A stretch of 64,000 nt of DNA from contig CM042090.1 of NCBI GenBank assembly GCA_023512835.1, positions 7,770,843 through 7,834,842 on the forward strand, read 5' to 3'. Both the position numbers and the translations under genes were made by a program. Under the pieces are notes generated by a model. The model had not been told where the DNA came from, ran no database searches, and was given only the letters and a program-made list of their open reading frames with translations. This document shows, in pieces, positions 24,901 through 39,219 of the stretch. Every line of letters begins with the position of its first letter. Positions within the stretch are counted from its first letter, which is position 1. This DNA comes from Taxillus chinensis (lineage: Eukaryota; Streptophyta; Magnoliopsida; Santalales; Loranthaceae).

Positions 24901-27079
24901 TTGACAATGCTGCTACGCGTTCCCTCTTTTTTTACGGAAGATACTAAAATGGACGGAGTAATATTATAATATCTTAAAGATGGAGGATATATATACACTT
25001 ATCAAATTAATTAACATAAATGAATAAATGTATTTCTCATTTTGATTTCTACACTCACCTTAAAATATGTAAAAAAATATATTTAATATTATAAGTAAAT
25101 TATACAAATAATCATTAACACACTCATTATCTTTTGTTGTTCTTTCTTTTCTGGCATCTTACATAAATTTCTCCATTTCCCTCATATGCTTTTTCTTTGA
25201 CCTATCACTCCTCTATATGCTTCTTTCTCCATAAATATCTTCTTATCGAACAAATGAACAATTAATCCACTTTGAATTGCAAGGTATGATTTTTATTTTT
25301 TCTCTTATTCTTCTCCATCCTTATGCTTCTTCTCGTTTTTAGAATCGTCATATGTAATACAAACAACCGAGTCCATTGTTCTCATAGCCTTTTGTTGTTA
25401 TTATTCTTTGGCAAGCTGGGCAAAGTATACACCGTGCTTGGTTAGATAACTTAAAAGAGTAATTTCTTTAAGTAAGCTTGTAGAATAAATCTAATTATTT
25501 ATGGTGTAAGTTTGTATTATCTGCATAAGTATCCTTCCTAAAAGATCCATAGAGTTGAAGGTAGAAGATTGATAGATTCGAAGTTCCGGTAGTCATTGGG
25601 TTTAAACTAGAGACTCAACATTTAGAGACTCGAAGTTTTAATTGTCGTTGGGTCTAAACTAGAAGTTCAAAGACTCATAGATTCGAATGTTATAAATTCG
25701 TAAGGTGCTCATCTAACACACTCGCATGTAAGTAGTAGAACAAATCTTCAAGGTTATAAGACAATCATCTTCTAGGCAAGTGTGACTTAGTGAGGTCAAA
25801 TGTCATGACGTGCATCAAAATGTTGTTTTAGTAAGTTGTCCTGACATTATACTTGGAGTAACTAGAGTGTCTAAATGGACACGTGGAAACCATCCAAAGG
25901 GTAGTGTGATAAGATTCAAATGTGGAGATAAATGATAGAATATTACTAACCCTAGCCGGTAGTTTTGTGCAATGATTGTCGTATTTAAGGAAGAGATATA
26001 CCTCACTTATACTAAACATCATACATAAAGAATCAAGTGAGATAGAAAGATGCGCAAAAAAGAGAGTTTTTGAATATCTAATAGCAAAAGTTTAAAAAAG
26101 AGATTCACATTAAGTTGATTAAATTTCATTCGTCTACAAACAACCAACATATATTAATTTGTTACAAGAGTGATTGAAGGCCAATTTGGAGGAAACAGTT
26201 GAATATGCATAAGCAGAGTATGCTAAATATTACATCACAGTGAATGAGTTGTAAAACAATACTATTTTTGTAATTGTATGTAAAAGCATAGAGTTCATCC
26301 TGTTGTAAAAAGGACAAGATCTTACTGTATTGATATTATAATAGATTAGTCTCGATGTAGGTACATCCTCACCAACATGAAGTAGATCACATTAATCAAA
26401 TCACGTATATCATATGTTTTTGTCTTTTACACCCTTATATACTTGTTGCTAATTTGATTTTGTATAAGACACTAACATATTACCAAGCAAACAAATAAAT
26501 CTATGATTGATTATTTAAGAAACCTACAAACTCTTTGTCAAGTTATAAAAAGGAGAAAATTATTTTAGTATAACATAGACAGATTAACCTTCCTCTCCTT
26601 TATACAACCGGTAAACCTGTTATAGACCTTGCCATGATCTTGGGAATATCAGAGCTATAGGTTTAATTATTTTGTTTGCTATATAGTTGCTGAACATATA
26701 TAAAAAGTTCATCATATGAATTTTGAACGAAACAATAAAGTTCGATAGGTACTTTTTGAACATTAATAATATTCTATGATTAGTATTCAAATAAATTTTG
26801 TTTCAACATACTTAATTGAACAAATGATTTATATTTATATGATATGTTTTGTACAAAGAGTTATGTGTTTCTAATTTGTTTTTGCCATTAGGTATAACAT
26901 GGTGCGAGATAGAAAATTCATTGAGAGTGTAGAAAATTCATTGAGAGTGTCCAGGCTAGACTCATCGAGAGTGTCCAAGCTTATATACTGGATACCCAGG
27001 ATACATTAGGAGTTACTTCTGTGCCACACACCTAAGATACATTAGGAGTTGCTAATTTGTTTTGCGCAACTTAGTGCAT
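24901..27079. other. AT-rich intergenic DNA with short internal repeats
   Basis: No gene is seen. 25560-25720 contains repeated words ('AGATTCGAAGTT', 'GGGTCTAAACTAGA', 'AGACTC'). 26918-26970 has three copies of a phrase ending 'CATTGAGAGTGT' or 'CATCGAGAGTGTCC'. The 25800-26400 stretch has the look of an LTR but no ends could be fixed. Confidence 0.4.
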
Positions 27080-27687
27080 GATCCATACCCACAACCACAA
27101 CCACACCTGCCCCACAACCTCCCAATAATATGGAAACTAATGATAAGTGGGGTGACGATAGCTCTGATTGGGAGTAAATTTACAAGATATATAAACTTTT
27201 GTATGAGATTATAGGTTCACTTTATTTTGACAATCTTTTATATGTGTCTTCCATGTATGTATTACATTATATATGTATATATTAATACAATTATTTAAAT
27301 GATATGTTCATGTGACTCAAAACTTAACTTTGTTTTGATAAGCACTAGGATTTGCAAGTTTAAACTATGCTTAAAGAACTCAAGATCCATACCCACAACC
27401 ACAACCACACCTGCCCCACAACCTCCCAATAATATGGAAACTAATGATAAGTGGGGTGACGATAGCTCTGATTGGGAGTAGATTTACAAGATACGTAAAC
27501 TTTTGTATGAGATTATAGGTTTACTTTATTTTGACAATCTCTTATATGTGTCTTCCATGTATGTATTACATTGTATATGTATATATTAATACAATTATTT
27601 AAATGATATTTTCATGTGACTCAAAACTTAACTTTGTTTTGATAAGCACTAGGATTTGCAAGTTTAAACTATGCTTAAAGAACTCAA
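27080..27687. repeat. 304-bp tandem duplication
   Basis: 27080-27383 and 27384-27687 are near-identical head-to-tail copies, starting 'GATCCATACCCACAACCAC' and ending 'CTTAAAGAACTCAA'. Each carries the same short C-terminal-like frame (TTTTTPAPQPPNNMETNDK, then WGDDSSDWE and a stop), so a gene 3' end was duplicated. The tail is not one I recognise. Confidence 0.92.
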
Positions 27688-30600
27688 GATTATGAATATT
27701 TTGAACCTAAAATAATTTTAAACCTAAAAATTAATTATGAATGCAATACAATAGATTATTAATATGAATGAATGCAAACAAATGAATAATTAATGATGAA
27801 GTAACTATAAATTGAGTTTTTAGGACAATGATTTCAAACTATCAATCAATGATTAATGCCTCTAATTGGGAGTTTACAAATTTGGAAAAACACTCGCACG
27901 ACAGTTCATCATGCACGATAAGTCCTTACTCTATATGTTCTATTGCTCAATATGTATAGATATCGAGCATAGTTTCATCTTGTTATGAATGCAACATCTC
28001 GGCTATTAAACTTGTATCATAAAACTCTTGCTAGATATCTCATAACATTTTCTGTTTGACATTCTAGATTATCAAGTATTAATCGATTTGCATTTATCAA
28101 CTCAAGCATTAACATATTTAGTAGACAACATTTTAAGTCCTATCTTCCCTGCACTTTTTCATAAAGCTACAAACACACATAAAAATACTCCAAATATTAT
28201 TTTGTTCATTTGTCAATTCATTAGTACAATAGATATAACAAAAGGAATATAAAATGATATAAAATAATATTTTTTCTAAACTTATTTCATCAATCTAGAA
28301 ATCTACTACATTATAAAACTAAAATGAACAAGTACACTATGAAAATCATCTAACAATGATATGTCCAAGTATATTATCAAGTATAATATTACAAGTACAA
28401 GTACAAGTACATTATCAAATTATGAACTATCAATGTCTTCCTCCTCAATTCAAGCTCTCTCCATTTTTTTGATTTAGGGTTTTAAAAAGTATGGTTTTTT
28501 TGGAATAAAATGAGATATTAGGGTTTTTTTTTTTGGAAAAGTAAGTTTTCATATGGATAAATGGTGGGTGGGTGAGCTAATCCTATATTGTTTTTTTATT
28601 TTCTTATCTAAGAATTTTTTTAGTCAAATCACAAGTGAGCAATAAAAACTTTTCATAAATGTGAGTTTACCAATCAAAAGAGTGGGTGCATTTATCCACC
28701 TCCTTAACATAATCATCTAATATTTGGAAAACAAAACTTAAATATAAATAACAAGACTCCAGCTAGTGATCTTTCAGAAATAATAAAACTTTAACCATAT
28801 TGAATTAGAATATTTTATAAAATTAATGTTCTTAATGTATATTATATCCTATATTATTAATGAAAATTTTAATACAAAATTTATATGGGAACTCATAAAT
28901 AATTTTATAATTAAAATTACTAAATTAAACTTTTAATTAATATTTGTAATAACATTTTAATTAAATTTTATAATTTATAATTATAAATTATACATTTGAT
29001 TTAATTATACTTTTAAATATACTTTACAGATTTTACATTATAATATAGTTTTAAATTTGTTTTATAAAATTTAATTATAAAAATCATTATAAATTTATAA
29101 TTAACTTATAAATTTTAATTATTCATATTTTACACATAAGTTTGTGTTAAATTTTCATTAATCATAAAATGTATATATATAATTGATTTTAATTTTACAA
29201 ATTATTTTAGTTTAGTAGTTTGAAAGTTTTTTTTTATATAAGGTCATTTAAATCTTATCATTAACACTCCATCAATTCAACGTCATCAGATCCGGAAAAA
29301 GGATAATGAGATTGAGGTATTTTTGTCAAATTATAAAAAAGTATATGTATATTTTTTTGTCAAATTATAAATAGGTATATATTAATACCCTACTCTATTT
29401 TAAATTATAATAATGACTGGTCGGTGGAACCTTTGACTTTTTCCTTATTATTCTTTCCCGCGACAAAAATTGTGGGTTTTTTCTTTGTAGATTGCTCTGA
29501 TTCATATGCTCCGCTAGCTATTTCATAAGCTCCGGTTTTTCATGGAAAATATGTTGAATACAAATTCATGGAAACTATTTTTGCGGAAGATAATGTTTTT
29601 TTTGATAATTTTATAAACATAAAGTCATGGGTTCCGCGACGAATCTCTTGTCATTAATTAATTAATTTGAGAAAGGCGCAAAAAGATAATATTTTAAAAA
29701 GTTTTTAAAATTATTTTCTTTCCTTTTGTTCGGTAAAAAAAAGACCCCATTAACAAATAAAATCATTTTCACAGAGCTTGCTAGAACACACCCTGCTTCC
29801 TTTTTACTAGAAGAGGCGGTGGGCGGTAGCTGGAAGAGGCGAGGTTGTTTGACGCACAGCAGTGGAAGATCTGGTAGTCGGCAATGCTGGCTGTTATCTC
29901 AGATGTGGATCAGAGAGACAGAGATGCTGACGGACGGTGCTTGTGTGTGAATCTATGACAGCGGTGTGCTTCAGAGATGGTCACTGTAGAGGTTTGATAT
30001 GGTGTGTGGCAATTACGGGGCTTGGTGCAGCGGCGCTTGTCGCCGTTGTCTTGGGATGGCGCTGCATAGCGAGGCCTCTGGTGGATTCGTTGGTGTTTCC
30101 AGAGTATATATATATAGGGGCTCCAATGGGGTGGAAGGTGAAGTGAAGTGACGACAGCCCATTTTGCATTTTGATATAGCCTCGTGACAGTCCATGTTTG
30201 GACTTGTGCTCAGGAGTGCATCCCTCTGCAATTATTTAAACCTTATATTAATCCGTGGTTGTATCCATGCAATGCAGGCATTTTGCATTTTAGTGGCAGC
30301 TTGTCAAGGAGGTCCACGTTTGGACTTTTTTGTGTTCAAAAGTGCTGCCTGTATTTTATTTTGTCCTGCACTGCTCATGCAGGGCAGCCTCATTTGCACT
30401 TTCCCTGCATCATTAGGGCCATTATAAATGTCCAAGAGTGCAGCCCTGTTTCCACCGCTATGCGGCGTCAGAACCATTTGTTTGTCATCAAGAAATATTA
30501 AGTCATATGAGCAAAAAAAATTACCACAGTCAAATTAATTATGATTCTGAGGCAATATCACGAGCCACAAAACATTTTTAAATTTCTTTCTATAGAATTA

Positions 30601-32990
30601 CACAGAAGCATAAATTAAATTAATAAAAAATTCTTATTATAACAAATAATTCCATGCCTATAAATAAATAAATATTTATATATAGGCTCGAACACAAGTA
30701 CAGAGAATTACGCATCCTACAAACCACACCCGTCACCAATTTGCCTTTGACTTTTGTGTTAATGCTTTAGTTTCATCAACCCGATTGGAATGGGGAATGG
30801 AGTCGTGAACCGTAAACCATGCATAGATAGTGGGTAATTATTTGAAACATCATCTAAGAGAATACACGAGCTCCTTCAAAAAATATTTCTCCTACAAAAT
30901 TTAGAAAATATTTAAAATTTTAAATAAAAAATATCATAATCATTCAAACTCTAAAATTTAAAAAATAAAATTAAAGATTAAAAAAAAATCATAGAAGCTA
31001 AACAAATAAAAATTAAGGATCATTATTTTTTATTGGTTATAATAAATAAAAGAGATAAAAAATAGTAAATAAAAAATAAAAAATTATAATTTAAAAGAAT
31101 AGAGATGGAAATTAAGAATGAGATATGAAAATAAATAAAATGTATCAAATAATATACTATTTATTTTTTAAAATAGAGATGAAAATTATGAAACTAGTGT
31201 GAAGGGATATTTTTATTATTAAATTATTTTTTGTATATACCAATTCAATAACAGATTTTTATATGAATTACCTATAAAATACACATGTAATTTTGTTATT
31301 ATAAATATATAATTTAAGCTCGGAAACTAAAAATATTTATTTGGTGATAGGAATGATTATAATATAAAAAAAGAATTGAAAGAGACCATTTATATTAAAG
31401 AAATACTTATACTGTAATTCTGTAATTCAAATATGATAAATATTTTTGAATCTCTCAATATAATTAAATAAAGAATAGAACGAAAATCAGGTCAATCTGG
31501 TTTCAGTCGACTATATATTTCAAATTATCAACTACTCAAAAACAAAAACAAAAAAACTGACAAATTATTATTACTATTGGAACATTTTCTTTTCCTCGAA
31601 CATGTCTACTCATAAACATAAAAGTATTAAGTATATAATTCGTATGACGTATGGGAATAATGAGATGGAGTATATGAAGGAGCATCAAAGCATTCCACAC
31701 TCTAGAAAAAATATACTTGCCGTTAACTTTGAAATTTTATATTAAATAAAAAATAAAGAAATCAATAAAAGAAACACTGAACTGTTCATTTTTATGAAAT
31801 CAAGTTCGACATAACTTGTTGTTTTGGAAATTTTGAATTTAAAGTATTACTTTTATTTGAGTTGAATCCAAATAATTTGGATGTCAAAATCCTAATTGAA
31901 TTTCGCAAACGTTGGACGCATCGGTAAGGCTTTGTGGTGATGGAAAGTCTTCAACTAGACTTTGATATTATTTATTGGATTGGAATGAAGGGTAATTCAT
32001 CATGTAACAATATTAGTTTGTTTTAAACTTGTTAAAATAAACATAAAACAAAATTAATAATAACTCCCCTAATTAAAATTTAAAATTAAATCAGTCCCCA
32101 AATTAAGTAACCAAAATTACTCCACAATAATTATGGAATAAAAAGTGGTCTCCACCTAAATAATAGAAAATTATAAAATAAACAAATATACCACTCCTAT
32201 GTTTGTGTGTGGGGGCGTGGCATGCAAGGGACTGAGAAGTAGGAAGCTGTCAAAACAAACCACCAAAGTCAAAAACCTAACCATTCCCGGTCTTCCCATT
32301 TATTGTCTAATCTCCCACCCACCCATAATTTTGGGCTTTCCCTATCTTGTTTCCCTGTGCAGCAGATTAGCCCTTCTGGCAAATCTGTGAAGTGGATTTT
32401 CTGCTGTTCACTTAATGTCAAATACATTTATTTGTATTTTTTTTCATAATAACAATAATAATAATAACAATTTATAAATAATTTTTTAATATTAATATAT
32501 TTTATTTTATTGGTAAAAAATATAATTTATTTAATAAGATTAGTACTTAATATGAAATAATTATTTTAATTTTAAAATAAAATAATTATATGCAAATGTT
32601 AATATATTTCGTTTTATTATTTCATATAAGAAATAAAAATTAATTTTGAAACCTACTACTCAAATATCTACATAAAAAATGCTAACATTAAATATAAAAT
32701 AATTAATTTAATTCTAATTCTAATTTTTTTAAATTATTATTATATTAATAATAAATATAATAGTTTTTGATCATTTTCTTATATATTTCAATTGTATTAT
32801 AAATTCATAAATTCTATGGGTGTTTGTAAGTGTTAAAATTTAGTATCAATAATTATAAAATAAAAACAAATCAAACATGTTTATGGGTTGTTTAGTTCTT
32901 TTAATTAAATATGTTTTTTTAACGTAGATCATTACAATTGTTTGTTTTATCATTTTTAGATCCTTTATCATCCCTTGAAATAGAACTTAG
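27688..32990. other. AT-rich intergenic DNA, 5.3 kb
   Basis: Mostly A/T homopolymer-like sequence. Two GC-richer islands, 29800-30480 and 32190-32400, have no long open frame on either strand that resembles a protein. The first contains two similar phrases ('CCATGTTTGGACTTGTG' at about 30190 and 'CCACGTTTGGACTTTTTTG' at about 30310). I can support no gene here. Confidence 0.45.
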
Positions 32991-32999
32991 AGAATGTTC

Positions 33000-34175
33000 T
33001 ATTCCAAACCGAAATAATAGAGCATTGAATAATAATCACCTCATGTGATATTCAAAATCCAGCCATGTTTCCAGCAATATCTCTAGTATTCTCGGGAAGC
33101 ATTAATAAATTTTGCATATGGCACATTATGAAAAAGTTGAGCAATAAACTAAGTGCATGAGTTGTCCAAAGAGGTACTTTTTTTCTTCCATTTCATAAGA
33201 ATATACGAAAATCGAATACAGTTGTTGAACTTAAAAGCATATGGAAGAGATTCTGTTGAACAATAATTTACAAGATAATCAGTGACTTTCATCCATTTAT
33301 GAGATACATAAAAAATGGATTCCAACATATATAAAAGATCTGAATGTGTTCACGGCTGGTATTCAAACTACTCAACAATCGGAAAGTATGAATACATTTA
33401 TTGATCATTTTTTAACTCATAAAAACACTTTGTTTCAATGTATGAGGTGATTTGATAGAGCTATGAAGAAGCAAAGGCACAACCAATTGGCATCTGAGCA
33501 TAATGATCTTCAGACTTTGCCAATACTTGAAACTAACCTTTCAATTGAAGTTCAAGTAGCAAAGATTTACACAAGACCAATATTCAAAGTATTTCAAAAA
33601 CAATTCAATGCTAGTTTTAAGTTTGCTACTACAATTCAATATATGGATGAAACATGTCATACATATGCAGTAAGGAAAATTGATACACTGAATGCCTCTT
33701 TGAAAGTTATATTTATCATTTCCAGACTCAAGGCATTCCTTGTAAACACATTTTAGTGGTGTTGAAGAATGAATTTGTTGATCTTCTATCACCTGATTAT
33801 ATTATGAAGAGATGGACTATGTCTACAACAAATGATATCATGTATGATGAGTTTGGTGTTGAACTTAGAGGAGGTTATGGGAAAGCACAAGACTTGAACA
33901 TGGTAAAAATTGCAAATGATACTCACTTTTTTGTCACTATGGCAAAAAAATCACATGATATGTGTTTAATAATTCATAAGACCATGTCAGATGCTCGAAA
34001 AGTTATTAAAGTAGCAATAGTTTCAAATAATGAAATAAATGAGAATGTCAACAAAAAGTTGCCTAAAGATAAAAGGAGTGAAAGAACACTTAAGGGATGT
34101 AAGGAAAATGCTATTGAGAAACCTCTAAGGTTATCTAAATTTTGTTTGAAGCATGTTTGTGGTTATGACATTTGA
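33000..34175 (+). pseudogene. Relic of a FAR1/FHY3-type (MULE) transposase
   Basis: Plus-strand pieces follow the C-terminal half of FAR1-RELATED SEQUENCE proteins. WHIMKKLSNKL (about 33120) is followed by TTQQSESMNTFIDHFLTHKN (about 33365), RAMKKQRHNQLASEHNDLQT (33455 on), EVQVAKIYTRPIFKVFQKQF and a truncated SWIM-like region. The stretch after 33756 (LKNEFVDLLSPDYIMKRWTM) corresponds to the segment following the SWIM zinc finger. Stops interrupt at 33450, 33754 and elsewhere. The family consists of domesticated Mutator-like transposases used as light-signalling transcription factors, alongside many active MULEs. This copy is dead, and the N-terminal FAR1 DNA-binding domain is absent. Confidence 0.8.
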
Positions 34176-34929
34176 AATTGTCTAGAAAAGAATAAACAAA
34201 AGTTAGTATTTATCATTTCATTATATAATTTTTATATTACCTTATGTGTTCAATATTTTGTTCTTATTGCAATGCAATGTGGGAAATCTGAAGTTGAGAA
34301 TGAATGTGAATGACTGTAGAACTATCAATTGTCATTAATGAAAGAAAAAGGTAAATAATTCTTAAATCATATTTCAAATTCATGTTCCAAATTTAAAAGT
34401 TTGGACTTGCAGTTGTTGTTCCCAATTTATATTTATGGTATTCATTTTTTGGGTTTTTATGATTTGTCGGTTGACATTTGACTTTTGATTTTATTTTTCT
34501 AATTTCACTTGAAATTTTTGTAGTAGTGGAACAGCTTTGTACTCATGATTTTTCTTCTATCAACAAGATTTAAGTTTATTAATGATTATTTTTTCGCAGG
34601 GGTCTTTTGGAGAGAATTTAAAAGCCTATTGGCATGTAACATCTTGAATCTTACATATCAAATTCCATTTTAAAAAAATACAATATCATTTCAATAATAG
34701 TAAAAGAAAGAATGCGGGCACAACATTTTGTAAAACCTGTTTTCATATGTTATTTTGGAGATAGTTTGATCAATTAGAAGTGTGTATTAATAAAATATTG
34801 CTTGTTTTTCAAGGTGTGGATTTTTCTTGAATTAATGTTATCTCCACATTAAATGTGTTAAGTTTGTAACTTTCACATGGTTTCAAGCTATGAATATATC
34901 GATTGACTCTATCTTTGTTGGTTTCTTTA
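34176..34929. other. Intergenic DNA
   Basis: AT-rich, T-run rich sequence between two coding relics. I see no gene or repeat end. Confidence 0.4.
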
Positions 34930-35153
34930 GGCTAAACTTACAGCTAGCGTCTTTGAGGCCATCAAGGAGGAGGATCGCATAATTGAGAAAGGTAAAGGTT
35001 TGCCTACTACTAATGCATGGAATTTCAAGAATGCAGTCCTGCATTTTTTTGTGTTGATCCCCATGGAAATGTTCCGTATTATCATGCAGATCTAGCTTCA
35101 CATCTTGCTTGGGACATTTATCATGGAGTTGTTATTCTAAATATTATCAGCTA
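34930..35153 (+). pseudogene. Unidentified coding-like fragment with a frame break
   Basis: After a splice-acceptor-like 'GGTTTCTTTAG', a frame reads AKLTASVFEAIKEEDRIIEK and on to NAWNFKNAVLHFF. At a T7 run (about 35044-35050) the protein-like reading moves to another frame, giving VDPHGNVPYYHADLASHLAW and a stop at 35153. The two halves look like one protein separated by a single-base indel. I do not recognise the family. It could also be an exon captured by a transposon. Confidence 0.35.
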
Positions 35154-38100
35154 AATTGTTGTTGATGTTGTACTACAAAAGAACATGTTGTATTACATGT
35201 GTATATTTTCTTGAAGCCCTACCAATGTTTACTATACTATAGCGTGACAATTTCATAACACTAGTATCCAATATATGTTTTAATTGACAATTTTTCTTCT
35301 ACAAGTCAAATTTATATAGCCAATATGATATACATCCTTGGTTATATACTCGGACTATTTAATGTTTATAATGAGCTTTCAATAAAAAATTTATTCGATA
35401 GAATGGTTTCTCTTTTTTATATAGATATTCTAAGTGAGTTAGATAAATAATGTCAAATAAATAAGTCCTAAATTATGATGTTGTATTTAAAATGAAACAA
35501 TTCATAGCAAAATTGTTTATAACATAAATTCAAGGTCTACAATGAGCTTTGTTTGGTTATAATGTTATTATTAACGCCTCTTAAATTGCCAAACTAAATT
35601 ATGGAATTTGCAAGCAAGCAATTTCTCCTATCATTTTTGAACAGGGAAATGAAATCCCTAGAGAATAACAAAGTTAAATTTTGATTACAAGGACAGTAAT
35701 TTCTTTACTCTGTTATATTTCAAAGAGAAAATATTAAATCAACATTATAGTTTTCAATAAAACTACATGAAAAAGACACTATCTAATATACAAAGTATTT
35801 CAAATAGTCCAATTAAATCTCATTAATATATAGAAACTGATATGTGACCATGGTTATAATACAAGATGGTTATATATGGCCAAAGCTATACTCCCAATAT
35901 TAATGCCTGATTGTCTAGGAATATTGGTCGTCATTCACATTGCCCATGGTTCATCAATCACCAGGACCACTTGGTGGACATCAGAAAAGAAAAGGAGCAA
36001 ACTTCATTAGGTATTATACAGTACACTTTTGATACTGGCCAATGTACACTGCTAATTGAAAGTACATTCAACATCCCCTATATTTTTCTTTCTTTTTTGC
36101 CTGTCCATGTATGAACATCTACATTGTGCTTCTAAATGTATAAATGCAAAGGATAATTAAAAACACTTCATGCCCTTCATGAAAACCTTCTCCAAACTCA
36201 CACCAACCCCACCACCACCCTTCATGCCCGGTTATCGTTTTCCCTTCTGTTCTATTGGCCATTTCATCGAACAAATTGTGGTTACTGGCCAGTCACCTCT
36301 TGTGCGTCTCATCCTCATCAATGGTCCTTGATCAGGCCCTCCCTTCTCAGAGTTGGTAGCCACCAAGGATGGCAGATGCTTTGGAGACGACACTTTCAAC
36401 TGTAGGGGACTAGAAGATGTTGATACCAAATAGCAGCCGTTGAGGATGATTTGTGCAACTCTACACCTTCCCCTCTCTCTAGGCTATATTTACCCCGCAT
36501 CTAAAGGCAAAACTCAAAAACAACAGTCGATACCGAAGATTTGTGCAAAGCTTTATTCTTAAAACAGATAATAAAATTTAAAACAACAAAATAAGACTAG
36601 AAGATTAAAACAAATGATACATACAATACGAACCTTTTATCTATCAACAGATGGATATACACAACTATAGGAGAGAAGTAGAGGTTTAGCAAGGAAGAGT
36701 TTTTTAAAATTACAAAAACTTAATTACAATTGTGAGATTAAATTGAATTAAAGCAAATGGCAGATATCAATTTTACACTTTTTATGCTTGTTGCACTCAT
36801 TTTCCTTTAGCATTATCATATATATATATATATACATACATATATATATTTACGACCGTTGAATTGAATTCAACAAATGCTTTAATTATGCACTATGGTG
36901 TAATCATCCAAAATTCTTGATAACATCAAATCTAGAAATCTCGAATAAGAACTGATATGTACTTTTATTAGTGGTCAAGACAAATAATCAGATACACTAA
37001 AAAGCATCAGTCTTATTCCACATGCTAAAAATATCTTTCACACCAACATTATATGTAGGTGCTTAGACAAAGATATGGATGTAGACAAGGTCAGGGTCGA
37101 GCCACGTGTGGCTACGAAGGAGACTAGTCTGGGGTTCGTGGGAATCTAAATCATCTATAAATAGAAGTAATGCTCATCTTGAAGTAACACATGTTCAAGA
37201 GGATTTATAGTTCGCTATTGAAATCGAGTATAATCTACATTCTGAATAAGGAAGAAGTCATCTATAATATAATGAATGAAAGAATCTATATGCTAACATT
37301 CATAGATACTTTGATGACTTGGCAAGCTAGGCAATTGAAAATTAATGGAAAGTACGCTTGAAGAATCTAGAAGATCTTTGAAGATGTTGATTTTCAATTA
37401 ATACTTTAATTCTTTTACATAAATAGGAAAAGAATATTGTTAATAATTTCCTATATGCATTTCTTGTTTAACTATAAATAGGGAATTGTAGTCAAAGTAA
37501 ACATGCATGTTGGTTGGTATAATCTCATTTCAAATCCTCCATAGTTTTGTGTTTTTGTTATTGGTTTGTTGTGAAAGTGTTATAGGCTATTCTTGTAACA
37601 TAGTATTCATCTTTGAGTTAGTCATAACATTCTATTATAACTATTATTTTGTTTGTTTCACGCATTATTATTCATATTACAAGTAGAAAATTTTTGAGAA
37701 AGTCAATAAAAGGAGAGATTAGCCCTTGCTTTATTCATGTAAAGACCTGTGTTTTTGGTAACCTTTTAAGATAGCCATTATTGGACAATGAAAATATTTG
37801 GATGATGATGTGATCATTGATACAAAAGTTAAACTGTACTCGAGCATAATTTGGAGTTTGAGCACTGAAAGGTTATTTTGTAGAATTATGAACTTTTTCG
37901 ACAATTAAAACAAATAAATAATTAAATACATAGTTAAAAATATAAAATAGGCAACGAGCGAAGGTTTGTTATTATATATGAGTTGTAACGCAAAGAGTGA
38001 GAGGAGTAGATTGTCGAATTGTGTTATTAATGATTTTAGCTATTTAATTCGTGAAACAATTTCCAATTTGGTGATTTTATGATTCTACACCATTTAAATT

Positions 38101-39219
38101 GATTTAATATGTGTAGTTTATAGGAATTTTGAGAATGAAAAACAAACCCTAAAAGTTAGAAATTTGAGGATTTCATTATTTTTTGTTCAAATTAATGTAT
38201 ATAATATGTTTATAAAGACTATTCTAGGTTGCCTGCCTCACTTTTTGGTGAAATAACATATTAAAACAATGGAAATTTAGAGATTTTGAAATTGGTCGTG
38301 TTTTTTTGCCTAAGAACCCTAGAAATTGATGTGATTTGATATGTGATGCGTTAAGTTTCGTGATAATTCATGTTTGTACCTTGTTTAATTGCTATGATGC
38401 TATTTGGTAGCATATTTGAGCGTTTTTTGTGCCAAAAGTTGAGTTAAGGTTAGTATTTTGCATTATAAAGGGTGTTGTATGAAAAAGAAAAAGCAAAACA
38501 TGGGAGTTATTGCATGGTTGCGACACACCATCTACGATTATCATGTATTTTTGAGCTGCAAAATTGGTGGCCATAGCAGATGATCGCAACTGCCAAGGGA
38601 TATTTTACTATGGGCAGTGATCGGCGTTTCACAAGTGTATGAATCGTGACAAGGGTTTTTAAGCTTCCACAGTTTGATTGAAGACAATAGAATTACAATA
38701 CATGGAATAAGAATACAAAAAAGGATTGTTTGCCTATTTTGACTAAGAAATTCCAAAGTTGATCTTCTTTTCCAAGCAGATTGGCTTCAAACTCCAATGG
38801 ATACCCAGACCTTCTTCAAAAGTTCTTTTTCTCCACTCTAGATGAGGATGTAAGATGGTAAAAAATTGAATGATTAACAAGGGTGATCAGCTGCCCTTTT
38901 ATAGCCTCCCCAACCTGAATTTGAACTTTTGAATTTGAAATTTTTATAAATCCTCTATAATTCTTCCAACTAAAAGCCCCTATTTAATCTCTTGTAACTC
39001 TTTGTTTTTAATTTGAAAAAGAGATTAAATATTGAGCTTATATCACTCACTTAACTCAAAAAGACTTTAGTCCCAATGCAAAGCACCCTTTTAAATTTGA
39101 ATTTATTCTATTAATTTTCTTTAACTTGAGTGTTTGGTGATTATCCTTTGTTTAAATGACTTTGATCTAGAAGAGAATAAGTGAGCTATAAAAATGAGGA
39201 TTCCATCGTCCAAATTTGG
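35154..39219. other. Intergenic DNA with a small coding-like island
   Basis: 36170-36460 is GC-richer. It has a plus-strand ATG frame (MPFMKTFSKLTPTPPPPFMP) stopping after about 50 codons, and a 65-residue minus-strand frame at 36232-36429. Neither is recognisable. 37000-37700 has the texture of an LTR ('TATAAATAGAAG', 'CTATAAATAGGG') without definable ends. (TA)n microsatellites lie at about 36815-36850. Confidence 0.35.
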
